Below the pieces are notes generated by a model that made no database searches, was not told the DNA's origin, and saw only the letters and a list, made by a program, of their open reading frames with translations. Below, in pieces: positions 1 to 10,067 of a DNA stretch of 64,000 nt. The position numbers were made by a program, and so were the translations under genes. This stretch comes from Pseudomonas sp. Teo4 (GTDB lineage Bacteria > Pseudomonadota > Gammaproteobacteria > Pseudomonadales > Pseudomonadaceae), in the NCBI RefSeq assembly GCF_034387475.1, contig NZ_JAXCIL010000001.1:2666001-2730000 (forward strand). Reading direction: 5' to 3'. Within the stretch, counting starts at the first letter, position 1. The number at the start of each line of letters is the position of its first letter.

Positions 1-973
1 GCTGGCCGGAGATATGCCGCTGCACTTGCTGCAGCGCCACGACCGCCCAACGTAGATGAGCCATCAGTTGCCAGTACCGCAGCTCTTCATGACTCACCCA
101 GTAACCGGATACAGACGCGTAGCCGGCCAGGAAGGCGTCGATGTCCCCTATACCGCCCGCCTCACGGTCTCGCCGGGCAAAGCGCCAACAACGGGCGGTG
201 AACCAGCCAATATCCTCACGGGGGTCTCCCCAGCCAGTGAATTCCCAATCCAGGATGCCACTGAGCTGGCCTTGCTCGACCATGAAGTTGCCAGTGCGGT
301 AATCACGATGGATCAGCCCGGCAGGCAACGGTGCGGGCTTGTTGAGTTCACACCATCGAAGCCCCCATTCGATGACCGGATGGTTGTCGGGCAATGCATC
401 CAGAAACCGCCGGTACTGGTCGATGCTGGCCTGTATGGGGTCAGCGGCCGGTGGCGCCAGAAACGCCAGCATTGGGTGGTGCGGACGGATCTGATGCAGT
501 TGGGCGAGATTCAGACCAAGCGATCTGCACAGTTCGTCGCGCTTCGGATCAAGGCCTGGATCTGATGTCAGCCGATGGCCGTTGGTAATGCCGTTCAACT
601 TACGCATGATGAAGAACGGGCGGCCTATGACCGAGGCGTCTTCGCATAACCAAAGTGGCTCTGGTACGCGGACTCCAGCAGTGTGAACGGCGGCCAACAC
701 CGCAAACTCTTCCGCGCGGCTCATGCTGACGGCCACGGACGAAGCGGCATCGGTTCGCAGCACCCAGCTGTCGACGAATGTCTTTGTCCCAAACTGGACT
801 GTGCCATTCAGTAGCCAATTTTCCTGAATGGCGCCACCTGAAAGGCGCTGGCCCTGATCTATGTTCACCAGATCGGCGCCGAGTTGTTGCTGCAAATATC
901 GCGCAAGTGCCGGGTACGCATCTGGGATGCTGACCCGAACATCTGCGGGGCCTGGGTTGGGAATGCTGTTCAT
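1..973 (-). CDS. Phosphotransferase family protein (APH/choline-kinase fold), 3' part cut off by the window edge
   Basis: About 324 codons read leftward from an ATG at 973 without a stop before the window edge, so the C-terminus is missing. Near residue 220 the protein carries the Brenner-type catalytic loop LIHRDYRTGNFMV (Asp as catalytic base, Asn as Mg ligand), followed by LDWEF(T)GWGDP, which matches the second metal-binding aspartate of aminoglycoside/choline/homoserine kinase-like enzymes. Members of this family in Pseudomonas often stand next to acyl-CoA dehydrogenase genes and resemble the kinase domain of ACAD10/11, which phosphorylates 4-hydroxyacyl-CoA. The fatty-acid-type operon at 3358-8865 makes a 4-hydroxyacid role more likely than antibiotic resistance; that is inference. 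It diverges from the regulator at 1143. Confidence 0.8.
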   Translation of the reverse strand, partial: MNSIPNPGPADVRVSIPDAYPALARYLQQQLGADLVNIDQGQRLSGGAIQENWLLNGTVQFGTKTFVDSWVLRTDAASSVAVSMSRAEEFAVLAAVHTAGVRVPEPLWLCEDASVIGRPFFIMRKLNGITNGHRLTSDPGLDPKRDELCRSLGLNLAQLHQIRPHHPMLAFLAPPAADPIQASIDQYRRFLDALPDNHPVIEWGLRWCELNKPAPLPAGLIHRDYRTGNFMVEQGQLSGILDWEFTGWGDPREDIGWFTARCWRFARRDREAGGIGDIDAFLAGYASVSGYWVSHEELRYWQLMAHLRWAVVALQQVQRHISGQ

Positions 974-1142
974 CGCAATATCGAACTCGCTCTAATGACT
1001 CAAAGCCACTGAGCAAGAGCTGGGCCAGATGACGATATCTTTTAATTTCTTCTTTTAAATCAATTAGTTATTGCGCTTATTGATTGAATCAGCAGTTGTC
1101 GAAGCATGTCCCTCGTTGCAGACCTGAAATTTCTGTTTCAAC

Positions 1143-3125
1143 ATGGAAAAAATTGTCGAGTGTTCAATCATGCGTGGTCGAGAGTACCTTCCCAAGGTGG
1201 TTGCCCTGATTACCCACCTTCGTCTGCCTGAGGGGCTCAGCCGCATGGCGCGAATAGTCGAACAGGTGATTCCCGACTATGCCGGCCGTGCGCGCGTCGA
1301 AATTGTCGAAACCACGGTCGGCGAACTGCGCAACACAGGCCTTGAGTTGGAGGCCAGAGGGGATGTGGACGTCATCATCTGCTCGGGCGCAACCTCCGAG
1401 TACCTGAGGCAGCACATCGCGACGGCCATCCTGTCGATTCGCATGGGCGAGTACGACCTGATCCGAGCCTTGGACCTCGCCCGCGCCCGAGCCACCCAGG
1501 TCGGCATCCTCAGTTTCCAGCACGCTCATCCAGAGCTTGAGGCGATGTCGTCGCTTTTTACCGTCGATATCCGCCAGGCTACCTACACCAGCTATGAAGA
1601 GGCCCGCCAGCAGGTACACCGCCTGGTCGATGATGGTTACCGTGTGGTTGTAGGGTCATCCACCGCCGTTGAACTTGCCGAGTCGGTGGGCGCACAGGGT
1701 GTACTGGCGCTGAACACCGACACCGTGCGGCGCGCCATGGAAGATGCATTGGCCATCTGCCGCAGTCGCCAGCAGAGCCTGGTTCAGCAACAGCGCCTCA
1801 ATTCGATACTGCGCAACTTGTCCGATGGCGTAATCGCGGTGGACGCTGAAGGGCTCGTTCAGTCCCTGAACCCACGCATGGCCGCACTTCTCGGTATTTC
1901 CAGCGAGTGGGCACGCGCACGCCCGCTCGCCGAGGTCATCCCGGGCCTGGATATAACGGCGGTTCTTCGCAGTGGTGAAAGTGAGGAAAACCGGATTCTG
2001 AAAGCAGCGGGCCGGACACTGGCGGCGAACATCACGCCCATCATCGAAAACGACAAGCCCGACGGTGTCGTCATCACCTGTCAGGAAGCCAATGCAATCC
2101 AACGCGCGGACCGGCGTATCCGCAGTCAGGTGAAGCCCAAGCAGTTCACGGCTCGCTATCACTTTGAACAAATGCTTGGAGACACAGCCGGGTTCCAGGC
2201 CATGCTGGGGCTTGCCCGCCACTACGCGGGGGCCGACGCCACTGTGTTGATTCATGGAGAGAGCGGGACGGGCAAGGAGCTACTGGCACAAAGCATACAT
2301 AACGCCAGCCAACGCCAGGCAGGCCCTTTCGTTGCAATCAACTGCGCAGCCTTCCCTGAAACATTGCTCGAAAGTGAGCTGTTCGGTTACGAGGAAGGTG
2401 CCTTCACCGGTTCGCGCAAGGGTGGCAAGGCTGGCTTGATAGAAAACGCCCACACCGGGACCCTGTTCCTCGATGAAATCGGTGATATGCCGGTCACCTT
2501 GCAGACGCGCTTGCTACGCGTACTTCAAGAACGTGAGGTGTTACGCCTGGGGGCGGCAGAACCGACACCGGTAGACATCCGGGTAATCGCTGCCACGCAC
2601 CGGGACCTTCGCCAACGCATCACCGAAGGTTGTTTCCGCGAAGATCTCTACTATCGCCTCAACATCCTGCGCTTGACCATGCCACCCCTGCGCGAACGCT
2701 CCCGCGACATTCCAATGCTTGCCAGGTCGATTCTGGACAAACTGACGGCACACAGCTCGGCCAGTGAACCGTCCAGCAGCCTGCTCGAGAGGCTCATGCC
2801 TCAACTGGAGCGGCACAGTTGGCCAGGAAACATCCGAGAGCTGGAAAACATCGTCGAGCGTGCGGCGCTGTCGGCAAGTGCTCTGCAAGGCCAGGACAAC
2901 CCTCGGTTGTTACAGGCCTTGTTCGACGAACTGTTCGAGCCGGCCCCGCATGCGACATTGCAAGGCATGACAGGCCAGGACCTGCGCAGCCACAGTCGCG
3001 CCGAAGAAGTAAGGCGAGTTCGGGAAGTGCTGGCTCATTGCGCGGGTGACATGGATGAAGCCGCCAAGCGACTTGGCATCAGCCGCACGACCCTGTGGCG
3101 GCGCCTCAAGGATGAAAAAAGTTAA
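1143..3125 (+). CDS. Sigma-54-dependent activator with PrpR-type sensor and PAS domains
   Basis: 660 residues. Domains in order: a PrpR_N-like ligand domain (about 20-195; in PrpR it senses 2-methylcitrate), a PAS domain (about 215-320), an AAA+ domain with Walker A GESGTGKE (372-379), the sigma-54-contact loop GAFTGS (419-424; usually GAFTGA) and Walker B LFLDEIGD (441-448), and a C-terminal Fis-type helix-turn-helix (AAKRLGISRTTLWRRL, about 637-652). It should melt -24/-12 promoters. One lies just downstream, in front of the ligase gene, so the target is almost certainly the 3358-8865 operon. No prpBCD genes are near, so the ligand is probably not 2-methylcitrate. The start at 1143 has no clear ribosome site; ATG 1170 is an alternative. 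A TGAAA-N6-TTTCA inverted repeat (1125-1140) touches the start and could be autoregulatory. Confidence 0.9.
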   Translation: MEKIVECSIMRGREYLPKVVALITHLRLPEGLSRMARIVEQVIPDYAGRARVEIVETTVGELRNTGLELEARGDVDVIICSGATSEYLRQHIATAILSIRMGEYDLIRALDLARARATQVGILSFQHAHPELEAMSSLFTVDIRQATYTSYEEARQQVHRLVDDGYRVVVGSSTAVELAESVGAQGVLALNTDTVRRAMEDALAICRSRQQSLVQQQRLNSILRNLSDGVIAVDAEGLVQSLNPRMAALLGISSEWARARPLAEVIPGLDITAVLRSGESEENRILKAAGRTLAANITPIIENDKPDGVVITCQEANAIQRADRRIRSQVKPKQFTARYHFEQMLGDTAGFQAMLGLARHYAGADATVLIHGESGTGKELLAQSIHNASQRQAGPFVAINCAAFPETLLESELFGYEEGAFTGSRKGGKAGLIENAHTGTLFLDEIGDMPVTLQTRLLRVLQEREVLRLGAAEPTPVDIRVIAATHRDLRQRITEGCFREDLYYRLNILRLTMPPLRERSRDIPMLARSILDKLTAHSSASEPSSSLLERLMPQLERHSWPGNIRELENIVERAALSASALQGQDNPRLLQALFDELFEPAPHATLQGMTGQDLRSHSRAEEVRRVREVLAHCAGDMDEAAKRLGISRTTLWRRLKDEKS

Positions 3126-3145
3126 GCGTCTGCGCCTTTGCAACC

Positions 3146-3176
3146 TTGAAATCCGATTCAATTCTGAAATCCGGTT
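3146..3176. promoter_or_regulatory. Candidate upstream activator site for the sigma-54 regulator
   Basis: TGAAATCC occurs twice 18 bp apart (3147-3154 and 3165-3172), the first copy inside the inverted repeat TTGAA-N6-TTCAA (3146-3161). It lies about 90-120 bp upstream of the -24 element at 3268, the usual distance for an enhancer-binding protein. Binding by the neighbouring regulator is inferred. Confidence 0.45.
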
Positions 3177-3208
3177 ACCAGGACCTGCCGAGCCCAGCAA
3201 AACCAACG

Positions 3209-3230
3209 AAAATCATAACTAAATGATTTT
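3209..3230. promoter_or_regulatory. Perfect inverted repeat between the regulator and the sigma-54 promoter
   Basis: AAAATCAT-AACTAA-ATGATTTT is an 8-bp perfect inverted repeat with a 6-bp spacer, followed by an AT-rich tract. It could be a weak terminator for the regulator gene, an IHF-bendable segment or an operator. The sequence alone does not decide. Confidence 0.4.
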
Positions 3231-3267
3231 TATAGATTTTTTCTCAAACCTAGATTGATCTGAAAAT

Positions 3268-3283
3268 TGGCACACCCCTTGCT
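3268..3283 (+). promoter_or_regulatory. Sigma-54 (RpoN) -24/-12 promoter
   Basis: TGGCAC-ACCCC-TTGCT matches the consensus TGGCAC-N5-TTGCW exactly, with ten bases between the invariant GG (3269-3270) and GC (3281-3282). Transcription should begin near 3294, upstream of the GTG at 3358. It fits the sigma-54 activator encoded immediately upstream. Confidence 0.9.
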
Positions 3284-3357
3284 CCTTGCTCATTCCAAGC
3301 TCGGCGCCCTCGCGCGCCCAGCCTAGAACCTCAAGAAGAACAAGGCTGGAGGTGCCT

Positions 3358-4968
3358 GTGCAAGGCATGATGATGAACTTCAACCTGAGTATCGCCGCGG
3401 TCATGCGGCAGGCACTCATGGTTGCTGCCGATACCGAGATTGTCTCTCTCTTCGCCGATGGCCGAGTACATCGATACACGTACTCCAACGCCTTTGCCAG
3501 AGCACGACGATTAGCCGATGGGCTGGACGCACTGGGTTGCCCTGACGATGCGAGGGTGGGCACCCTGGCCTGGAACGATCATCGACACTTCGAACTGCAT
3601 TACGCGATTCCATGCTCGGGGCGAATCTGCCATACCATCAACCCCAAATTGTCCCCAGAACAGATCAGCTACATCATTCGCCACGCTGAAGATGATGTGT
3701 TGTTCGTCGATCCGCAGTTCATTCCTTTGCTGGAAAGCATTCAACCCGAGCTGGATCGCGTACGCTGGTACGTTGCCCTGTGCGCTTGGGACGAGATACC
3801 GGACAGCACCCTCCCTAACCTGCTCAGTTACGAAACGCTGATTGCAGACGCCAATGATGACTACAGCTGGCCAGAGCTGGATGAGAACCGCGCCAGCGGG
3901 CTTTGCTACACCTCCGGGACTACGGGAAACCCCAAAGGCGTGCTGGCAAGCCACCGCAGTACCGTCCTGCACGGCATGGCGCAAAACATGGCGGACAATG
4001 TTGGTTTGCGTGCCCTCGATGTTGTAATGCCGATGGTCCCCATGTTCCACGTCAATGCCTGGGGCATGCCATACAACGCCGCAATGGTGGGAGCGAAACT
4101 GGTACTGCCGGGGCCAAGAGTCGGCGATGCTGCAGCCATGGTCAGGCTGGTCAATCAGGAGCACGTGAGTTTCTCCCTGGCTGTACCCACTTTGTGGTCC
4201 AACATCTCGACGTATCTCGATGCCCAGGGCGAGCGTATTCCTACTTTGAAACGTGCCGTCAGCGGTGGCGCGGCGTGTCCACTTTCGCTGATTCATGCCA
4301 TGGGGCGTCACGGTGTGGCCTTGGAAAATGGTTGGGGCATGACCGAGCTGAGCCCGATGGGCAGCTACAACCGCCATCAGCCATGGTACGACGCGTTGCC
4401 AGAAGAGCCCCGTAGCCAGCAAGTGCTCAAGTCAGGCCGGGCATTGTTCGGCGTCGAGATGCGCATCGTCGATGAGGCCGGCAATGCGCTGATCCACGAC
4501 GGCCAGTCCTCCGGTTCATTGCAGGTACGTGGCCCTTGGGTATGCAGTGGCTACTTCGGCCAGCCTGCTTCGCACGTATGGTTCGATACCGGCGATGTGG
4601 CAACCATTGACCGCCGCGGGTACCTGCTGATCACCGACCGCATCAAGGACGTCATCAAGTCTGGCGGCGAGTGGATCTCCTCTGTCGAAATCGAGAACGC
4701 GATAACGGCCCATCCGTTGATCGCGGAGGCGGCCGTCATTGGTGTACCGCATGCGCGTTGGAGCGAACGTCCTTTGCTGATCGTTGTGCCGAAGCATCCC
4801 GAAAAAGTCCCTCGACACGATGAGCTCATCGCATTCCTGGAAGGGCGAATTCCCAAATGGTGGCTGCCCGATGCAAGCGAGTACCTGAACGAACTGCCCC
4901 ATACCGCTACTGGCAAGGTGAGTAAAAAGACCTTGCGCGAGCAATTCGACCATTACGTCTGGCCTTGA
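3358..4968 (+). CDS. AlkK-like medium-chain acyl-CoA ligase (AMP-forming)
   Basis: 536 residues from a GTG at 3358, chosen because GGAGG (3348-3352) is 5 bases upstream, the sigma-54 start site excludes an earlier codon, and the resulting N-terminus ([10 protein letters not shown]) lines up with that of AlkK as I recall it. It belongs to the acyl-adenylate-forming superfamily: P-loop [11 protein letters not shown] (184-194), the WGMTELSP motif, the hinge [15 protein letters not shown] and the C-terminal catalytic lysine in TGKVSKK. It should convert a carboxylic acid, CoA and ATP to acyl-CoA, AMP and PPi. With the ActP-like symporter and acyl-CoA dehydrogenase downstream it forms an uptake-activation-oxidation unit. 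Chain length is not readable from the sequence. Confidence 0.9.
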   Translation: MQGMMMNFNLSIAAVMRQALMVAADTEIVSLFADGRVHRYTYSNAFARARRLADGLDALGCPDDARVGTLAWNDHRHFELHYAIPCSGRICHTINPKLSPEQISYIIRHAEDDVLFVDPQFIPLLESIQPELDRVRWYVALCAWDEIPDSTLPNLLSYETLIADANDDYSWPELDENRASGLCYTSGTTGNPKGVLASHRSTVLHGMAQNMADNVGLRALDVVMPMVPMFHVNAWGMPYNAAMVGAKLVLPGPRVGDAAAMVRLVNQEHVSFSLAVPTLWSNISTYLDAQGERIPTLKRAVSGGAACPLSLIHAMGRHGVALENGWGMTELSPMGSYNRHQPWYDALPEEPRSQQVLKSGRALFGVEMRIVDEAGNALIHDGQSSGSLQVRGPWVCSGYFGQPASHVWFDTGDVATIDRRGYLLITDRIKDVIKSGGEWISSVEIENAITAHPLIAEAAVIGVPHARWSERPLLIVVPKHPEKVPRHDELIAFLEGRIPKWWLPDASEYLNELPHTATGKVSKKTLREQFDHYVWP

Positions 4969-5053
4969 CCCGACACCCTGTTACGCACAGCGCTAATTGG
5001 CTCGCCTGCCGGTGAGCCAACAGGTAGCCCTACAACAAAAAAACGGAGGCGCC

Positions 5054-5380
5054 ATGAACAAGGTCACTGTCTCACAGGCCGAGCACTACCAACGAATCCG
5101 GGAAAACCCTGGGTTCATCGCGTTGATCAATGCCCGCTCAAGACTCACATGGGGGCTGAGTGCGCTGGTGCTCTGTTCCTATTTCTCGTTCATGGCCATT
5201 GCCGCCTGCCGGCCGCAGCTACTGCAGATACCCCTGCATCAAAGCAGCCACCTGTCGTCAGGTATCCCCATTGCGATCTTGCTGATCGTGATGGCCTGGT
5301 TGCTGACCGGTTGGTACGTGCACCGTGCCAACACGCACTTCGACAAACTCAGTGCGAAGATCGTCGAGGAGTGCCAGTGA
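5054..5380 (+). CDS. DUF485 small membrane protein, partner of ActP-type symporter
   Basis: 108 residues from ATG 5054, preceded by GGAGG (5045-5049). Two predicted membrane helices (about 32-54 and 74-95) and the N-terminal pattern of the DUF485/YjcH family, which is nearly always encoded just before the acetate permease ActP. The stop overlaps the next start (TGATG at 5378-5382), implying translational coupling. The molecular role of YjcH proteins is not settled; a stabilising or gating subunit is the usual guess. Confidence 0.88.
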   Translation: MNKVTVSQAEHYQRIRENPGFIALINARSRLTWGLSALVLCSYFSFMAIAACRPQLLQIPLHQSSHLSSGIPIAILLIVMAWLLTGWYVHRANTHFDKLSAKIVEECQ

Positions 5381-7038
5381 TGAAGGCCATCCATGCCTTG
5401 CTTGCCGCCATTGCCTTGCCTTGGCAACCCGCGTACGCGTCCACCGTTGTCGCTACAGAACCCGGTGTGAACCTGAATGCGATCGGCATGTTCCTGCTGT
5501 TCGTATCCATTACGCTGGTCATCACGTGGTGGGCAGCCAGAAGAACCCAATCGACCCGCGACTTCTACACAGCAGGCGGAGGCATCAGCGGCCTGCAAAA
5601 TGGCTTGGCAATTGCCGGTGACTACATGTCGGCATCGACCCTGCTGGGCTTATCCAGCATGGTGTTCAGCAAAGGCTACGACGGCATCATCTACATGACC
5701 GGCTTCTTCGTCGGTTGGCCAATCCTGACGTTCCTGATGGCTGAGCGCCTGCGCAACCTCGGCCGTTTCACCTTCGCGGACATCGTTTCATTCCGCCTGG
5801 ATCAACGTCGAATACGTGTGCTTGCAGCCTGCGGCTCATTGACGGTGGTGTGTTGCTACCTGCTATTGCAGATGGTGGGCGCAGGTCAGCTGATCAAACT
5901 GCTGTTTGGCCTGGACTACTCCGTGGCGGTGGTCATCGTCGGGCTGCTGATGCTGGTGTATGTCATCTTCGGCGGCATGCTGGCAACGACATGGGTGCAG
6001 ATCACCAAGGCGATCCTGCTGTTGGTGGGCGGGACCCTGCTCATGTTGCTGGCCTTGGCGCCCTTCGACTTCAGCCTGGAGCAACTGGCGCGCCGCGCAA
6101 TAGAAAGCCACTCCGGCGGCTGGGCCATCATGGCGCCCGGCGGCATGTTGGCGAACCCCCTGAATGTCGCCTCCATGGCATTGGGCTTGGTGTTTGGCCT
6201 TGCGGGCCTGCCGCATATCCTGATGCGTTTCTTCACCGTGCCCGATGCCCGTGAAGCACGAAAATCGGTGTTCTACGCATCCGGTTTCATCGGCTACTTC
6301 TTCGTGGTGGTCTGTGTGCTGGGCTTCGCCGCCATCGTCATCGTCGGTACAGACCCTGCCTACTATGTCGACGGCAAGATTGGCGGAGCGATCCTGGGCG
6401 GAAACAACATGGTGGCCATGCACCTTGCCAAGGCTGTTGGCGGCAATCTGTTTTTTGGCTTCTTGTCCGCTGTTGCCTTCGCCACCATTCTGGCGGTGGT
6501 CGCAGGGCTGACATTGGCCGGGGCATCCGCCATTTCCCACGACCTCTATGCCATGGTCATCAAGCGCGGCGTCGCCGATGAAGCGCGGGAGATGCTGGTT
6601 TCACGGGCGGCGGTGGTCGCTCTGGGCGTGCTCGCGATCGCGCTCGGCATCCTGTTCGAGCAAGTGAACATCGCATTTCTGGTCGGCCTGACGTTCGGCA
6701 TTGCCGCCTCGGCCAATTTCCCTGTGCTGCTCATGGCGATGTACTGGAAGGGGCTGACCACGCGAGGCGCCATCTGCGGCGGCGTGACAGGCCTGCTCAG
6801 CGCGCTGGGCCTGGTGATCTTGTCGCCGACAGTTTGGGTCACTGTTCTAGGGCACGAACACGCCATCTTCCCTTACGACCACCCTGCACTGTTCGCCATG
6901 CCATTGACGTTCCTGGTCATCGTGCTGGTTTCAAAGCTCGACCGCAGCGCCAGAGCAGCGCTCGATCATCAGGGCTTCGACGATCAAATGGTCCGCGCCC
7001 AGACTGGCGTGGGCATCGCTGGCGCCAGCGAACACTGA
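5380..7038 (+). CDS. ActP-like cation/carboxylate symporter (solute:sodium symporter family)
   Basis: 552 residues from ATG 5380. A signal-like N-terminus (to about residue 20) precedes some 13 hydrophobic helices. The segment around [23 protein letters not shown] and the following [10 protein letters not shown] is the ActP signature in SSS transporters. Known relatives import acetate, glycolate, pyruvate or other short monocarboxylates with Na+ or H+. In this operon it probably brings in the acid that the upstream ligase activates. Translationally coupled to the DUF485 gene. Confidence 0.88.
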   Translation: MKAIHALLAAIALPWQPAYASTVVATEPGVNLNAIGMFLLFVSITLVITWWAARRTQSTRDFYTAGGGISGLQNGLAIAGDYMSASTLLGLSSMVFSKGYDGIIYMTGFFVGWPILTFLMAERLRNLGRFTFADIVSFRLDQRRIRVLAACGSLTVVCCYLLLQMVGAGQLIKLLFGLDYSVAVVIVGLLMLVYVIFGGMLATTWVQITKAILLLVGGTLLMLLALAPFDFSLEQLARRAIESHSGGWAIMAPGGMLANPLNVASMALGLVFGLAGLPHILMRFFTVPDAREARKSVFYASGFIGYFFVVVCVLGFAAIVIVGTDPAYYVDGKIGGAILGGNNMVAMHLAKAVGGNLFFGFLSAVAFATILAVVAGLTLAGASAISHDLYAMVIKRGVADEAREMLVSRAAVVALGVLAIALGILFEQVNIAFLVGLTFGIAASANFPVLLMAMYWKGLTTRGAICGGVTGLLSALGLVILSPTVWVTVLGHEHAIFPYDHPALFAMPLTFLVIVLVSKLDRSARAALDHQGFDDQMVRAQTGVGIAGASEH

Positions 7039-7098
7039 CTCATCGGGTAAGCGTTGCCGCAAAGGCCCTACCCGCCACCGCAACAAGAGGTCCAATCA

Positions 7099-8865
7099 AT
7101 GCCCGAATACAATGCCCCACTGCGCGACATGCGCTTTCTGCTCAACGAGGTATTTGACGCGCCCGCACTGTGGCAACGGCTACCCGCCTTGGCCGAACGC
7201 ATCGACGCCGATATCGCCGACGCGGTTCTTGAAGAAGCGGCAAAGATCAGCCGTGAACTGGTTGCCCCACTCAACCGCAGTGGCGATGAGCAAGGTGTGC
7301 AGTGGAACAACGGCGAAGTCACTACCCCCAACGGCTTTCGCGATGCCTACGGCATCTATGGCGAGGGTGGTTGGGTCGGGTTGGCGGGCAATCCGCAGTA
7401 TGGCGGCATGGGCATGCCGAAAATGCTCTCTGTGCAGTTCGAAGAAATGATGTACGGCGCGAATGCCAGCTTCGCCCTTTACTCCACGCTATCTGCAGGT
7501 GCCTGCCTGGCAATCGACGCGCATGCCAGCGAAGCACTGAAGGCAACCTATCTACCGGCCATGTACGAAGGACGCTGGGCCGGGTCGATGTGCCTCACCG
7601 AAGCTCACGCCGGCAGCGACCTCGGGCTGATTCGAACCCGGGCCGAACCGAACGCAGACGGCAGCTACGCCATCACCGGCACCAAGATCTTCATTACCGG
7701 TGGGGAGCAGGACCTTACCGAAAACATCATCCACCTGGTGTTGGCCAAACTGCCCGACGCTCCGGCCGGCTCCCGCGGCATCTCGCTATTTCTGGTGCCC
7801 AAGGTGCTGGTCAATGCGGACCAATCACTGGGTGAGCGCAACCAGGTCCATTGCGGCTCCATCGAACACAAAATGGGCATCAAGGCCTCGGCCACCTGTG
7901 TGATGAACTTCGACGGTGCGGTCGGCTGGCTGGTGGGCGAACCCAACAAAGGCCTTGCGGCAATGTTCACCATGATGAACTACGAACGGCTGTCCATAGG
8001 CGTTCAAGGCATAGGCTGCGCCGAGAACTCCTACCAGAATGCAGTGAGTTATGCCCGTGAGCGGCTGCAAAGTCGCGCACCTGGCGGGCCGCAACAACAT
8101 GACCAGGCCGCCGACCCGATCATCGTCCACCCTGACGTGCGGCGCATGCTGCTGACCATGAAGGCGCTGACTGAAGGGGGGCGTGCATTCGCCACCTATC
8201 TTGGTCAACACCTGGACATTGCCAAATATTCCGAAGTGGCGACGGAGCGCGCCCGCTCGGAAGGATTGGTCGCTTTGCTCACCCCGATCGCAAAAGCGTT
8301 TTTTACCGACACCGGTTTGGAAAGCTGCGTACACGGCCAGCAAGTCTTCGGCGGGCATGGGTATATCCGCGAGTGGGGCCAGGAACAGCTTGTTCGGGAT
8401 GTACGCATTGCGCAGATTTACGAGGGTACCAACGGCATCCAGGCCCTGGACTTGCTGGGGCGCAAAGTGCTGGCCAATGAAGGTGCGCTATTCAGGATAT
8501 TCGCCGAGGAAGTACGCGCCTTCTTGAACACTGTCCCCGTTGACGAGTTCAGTGCCCCACTGGAACAAGCGCTGGATCAACTGGAGATGTTGACTGAAGA
8601 ACTACGCGAGCGCACGAGCGTGGACCCGCTGGTAACCGGTGCCGTAGCAACCGATTACCTGCATCTGTTCGGTTACACCGCCTATGCCTACATGTGGGCT
8701 CGAATGGCGCACTGTGCCATTGCCCATAGCGATGAATTCCATCGCGGCAAATTGGCCACCGCCCAATTTTTCTATGCGCGCTTGCTACCGAGAAACCACT
8801 CTTTGATGAGTGCTGTGCGAGCGGGAAGCACGAGCCTCTACACGCTGGAGGCAGAACAGTTCTGA
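7099..8865 (+). CDS. Acyl-CoA dehydrogenase, long form with C-terminal extension domain
   Basis: 588 residues from ATG 7099 (AAGAGG upstream at 7085-7090). FAD-dependent family: MCLTEAHAGSDLG and the ITGTKIFITGG strand of the middle domain, and the catalytic-base region YEGTNGIQALDLLGRK near residue 445. The C-terminal 120 residues fit the acyl-CoA dehydrogenase C-terminal extension found in about 590-residue FadE-like enzymes. It introduces the alpha,beta double bond in acyl-CoA. Last gene of the sigma-54 operon, followed by a strong terminator. No enoyl-CoA hydratase or thiolase lies nearby, so later steps must be encoded elsewhere. Confidence 0.92.
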   Translation: MPEYNAPLRDMRFLLNEVFDAPALWQRLPALAERIDADIADAVLEEAAKISRELVAPLNRSGDEQGVQWNNGEVTTPNGFRDAYGIYGEGGWVGLAGNPQYGGMGMPKMLSVQFEEMMYGANASFALYSTLSAGACLAIDAHASEALKATYLPAMYEGRWAGSMCLTEAHAGSDLGLIRTRAEPNADGSYAITGTKIFITGGEQDLTENIIHLVLAKLPDAPAGSRGISLFLVPKVLVNADQSLGERNQVHCGSIEHKMGIKASATCVMNFDGAVGWLVGEPNKGLAAMFTMMNYERLSIGVQGIGCAENSYQNAVSYARERLQSRAPGGPQQHDQAADPIIVHPDVRRMLLTMKALTEGGRAFATYLGQHLDIAKYSEVATERARSEGLVALLTPIAKAFFTDTGLESCVHGQQVFGGHGYIREWGQEQLVRDVRIAQIYEGTNGIQALDLLGRKVLANEGALFRIFAEEVRAFLNTVPVDEFSAPLEQALDQLEMLTEELRERTSVDPLVTGAVATDYLHLFGYTAYAYMWARMAHCAIAHSDEFHRGKLATAQFFYARLLPRNHSLMSAVRAGSTSLYTLEAEQF

Positions 8866-8881
8866 GTCTTTCCTGAGTAAC

Positions 8882-8919
8882 AGAGCGTGGTGCATGCCCC
8901 TGTGAACCACGCTCTTTTT
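8882..8919 (+). terminator. Rho-independent terminator after the acyl-CoA dehydrogenase
   Basis: AGAGCGTGGT (8882-8891) pairs perfectly with ACCACGCTCT (8906-8915), followed by a run of T. It closes the sigma-54 operon. Confidence 0.88.
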
Positions 8920-8970
8920 CCTCCAGCCCGCAGCCAATGGCGATGGTGAGCTGGCCTCAGATTCATGCAA

Positions 8971-9942
8971 CTAGAGTTTCGTGCCATACAAGAAGCAGGC
9001 GTCCTCATCTCCGCGCGATGCATACCCTTCCAGCAGATTGTCAAAATCCAGCTCCCTGAAGCTTCCAGCCAGAAAATCCAACAGTTTCCTGACGGCCGGC
9101 ATCAGCCCTCGTCGTGAAGGGAAAACGGCATGGACGACGCCCCCTTTTGGGTTCCACCCATCCAGTACCGAAACAAGACCACCGCTGTGCAGGTCCTTGA
9201 AAACCACAAGCCTCGGAAGTTGCACTAACCCCCCGCCTTCAAGTGCTACTCGACGTAGAGTGATTACATCGTCCGTCACCAGGCGTGGAGTATGCTCGAC
9301 CGTCGCTTGCACACCCTCTGGCCCTTCCATGCTCCACAGATAATGACGGGTACAAGCCCCCATGTGCAGACTGGGAAACTTTTGCAGATCGGCCAACGTC
9401 TGGACCGGGCCTAAACGCTCAAAAAGCCGTGGACTCGCGACCAGGTGTTGTGGGCTTTGGGACAGCACCTTCATGGTCAGGCCGCTATCTTCGAACGGAG
9501 GAAACCCAACCCGCAAGGCAACATCAATGCCTTCCCTCAACGGGTCGACTACACGGTTGGTACTATCAATATGCACTTCAACTTCCGGATAGCGCTGCAT
9601 GAATCGCGCAACCATTCCCGCCACGAGAAAGTTAAGAAGTGCTGTAGGACACGATATTCGGACAATACCTCGCGGCACGACGGTGTTTTGTTCAATGACC
9701 AATTGTGCCGTTTCTGCTGCTTCCAGCATTGCCTGACACTGCTGGTAATACTCCATACCGAGATCAGTCACGGCAAACTGCCGCGTCGATCTGTTGATCA
9801 GGCGAACGCCCAGGCGCTCCTCCAATTTTGAAAGATGCCTGCTCAACTTTGATTTCGGGATACCCAGCGCTGCACTGGCTGCACCAATGCCCTGATGTTC
9901 AACGATTTGGGCATAAAGGTGAAGTTCGTTCAAGTCGTACAT
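8971..9942 (-). CDS. LysR-family transcriptional regulator
   Basis: 323 residues from ATG 9942 (an in-frame ATG at 9972 would add ten). N-terminal winged helix with the typical LysR pattern (LHLYAQIVEHQGIGAASAALGIPKSKLSRHLSKLE), then a two-lobe effector domain. It most resembles the group of LysR proteins that control small oxidoreductase genes next door. It diverges from the gene at 10068 with about 125 bp between starts, so that gene and those following are its likely targets. The effector is unknown. Confidence 0.88.
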   Translation of the reverse strand: MYDLNELHLYAQIVEHQGIGAASAALGIPKSKLSRHLSKLEERLGVRLINRSTRQFAVTDLGMEYYQQCQAMLEAAETAQLVIEQNTVVPRGIVRISCPTALLNFLVAGMVARFMQRYPEVEVHIDSTNRVVDPLREGIDVALRVGFPPFEDSGLTMKVLSQSPQHLVASPRLFERLGPVQTLADLQKFPSLHMGACTRHYLWSMEGPEGVQATVEHTPRLVTDDVITLRRVALEGGGLVQLPRLVVFKDLHSGGLVSVLDGWNPKGGVVHAVFPSRRGLMPAVRKLLDFLAGSFRELDFDNLLEGYASRGDEDACFLYGTKL

Positions 9943-10067
9943 CGAATACTGTTCCAAAAATGAAATTATCATTTCCGGGCGACGGTCTACCGTCAGCGGG
10001 AGCCCCGGATTAAGGTAAGTGCTCTCAAGACGCGGCAGCCCTGCTGCTCGATGGTGCGAGGTGAAAT

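Noticed and set aside
56..565. Open frame on the plus strand at the left edge
   Set aside because: It lies antisense to a clear APH-family kinase whose catalytic motifs read on the minus strand.
1..973. Antibiotic-resistance aminoglycoside phosphotransferase
   Set aside because: The fold matches, but context next to fatty-acid-type genes points to the ACAD10/11-like metabolic kinases.
3286..3357. N-terminal extension of the acyl-CoA ligase from 3286
   Set aside because: It would begin at or before the predicted sigma-54 transcription start and lacks a ribosome site; GTG 3358 fits both family alignment and GGAGG.
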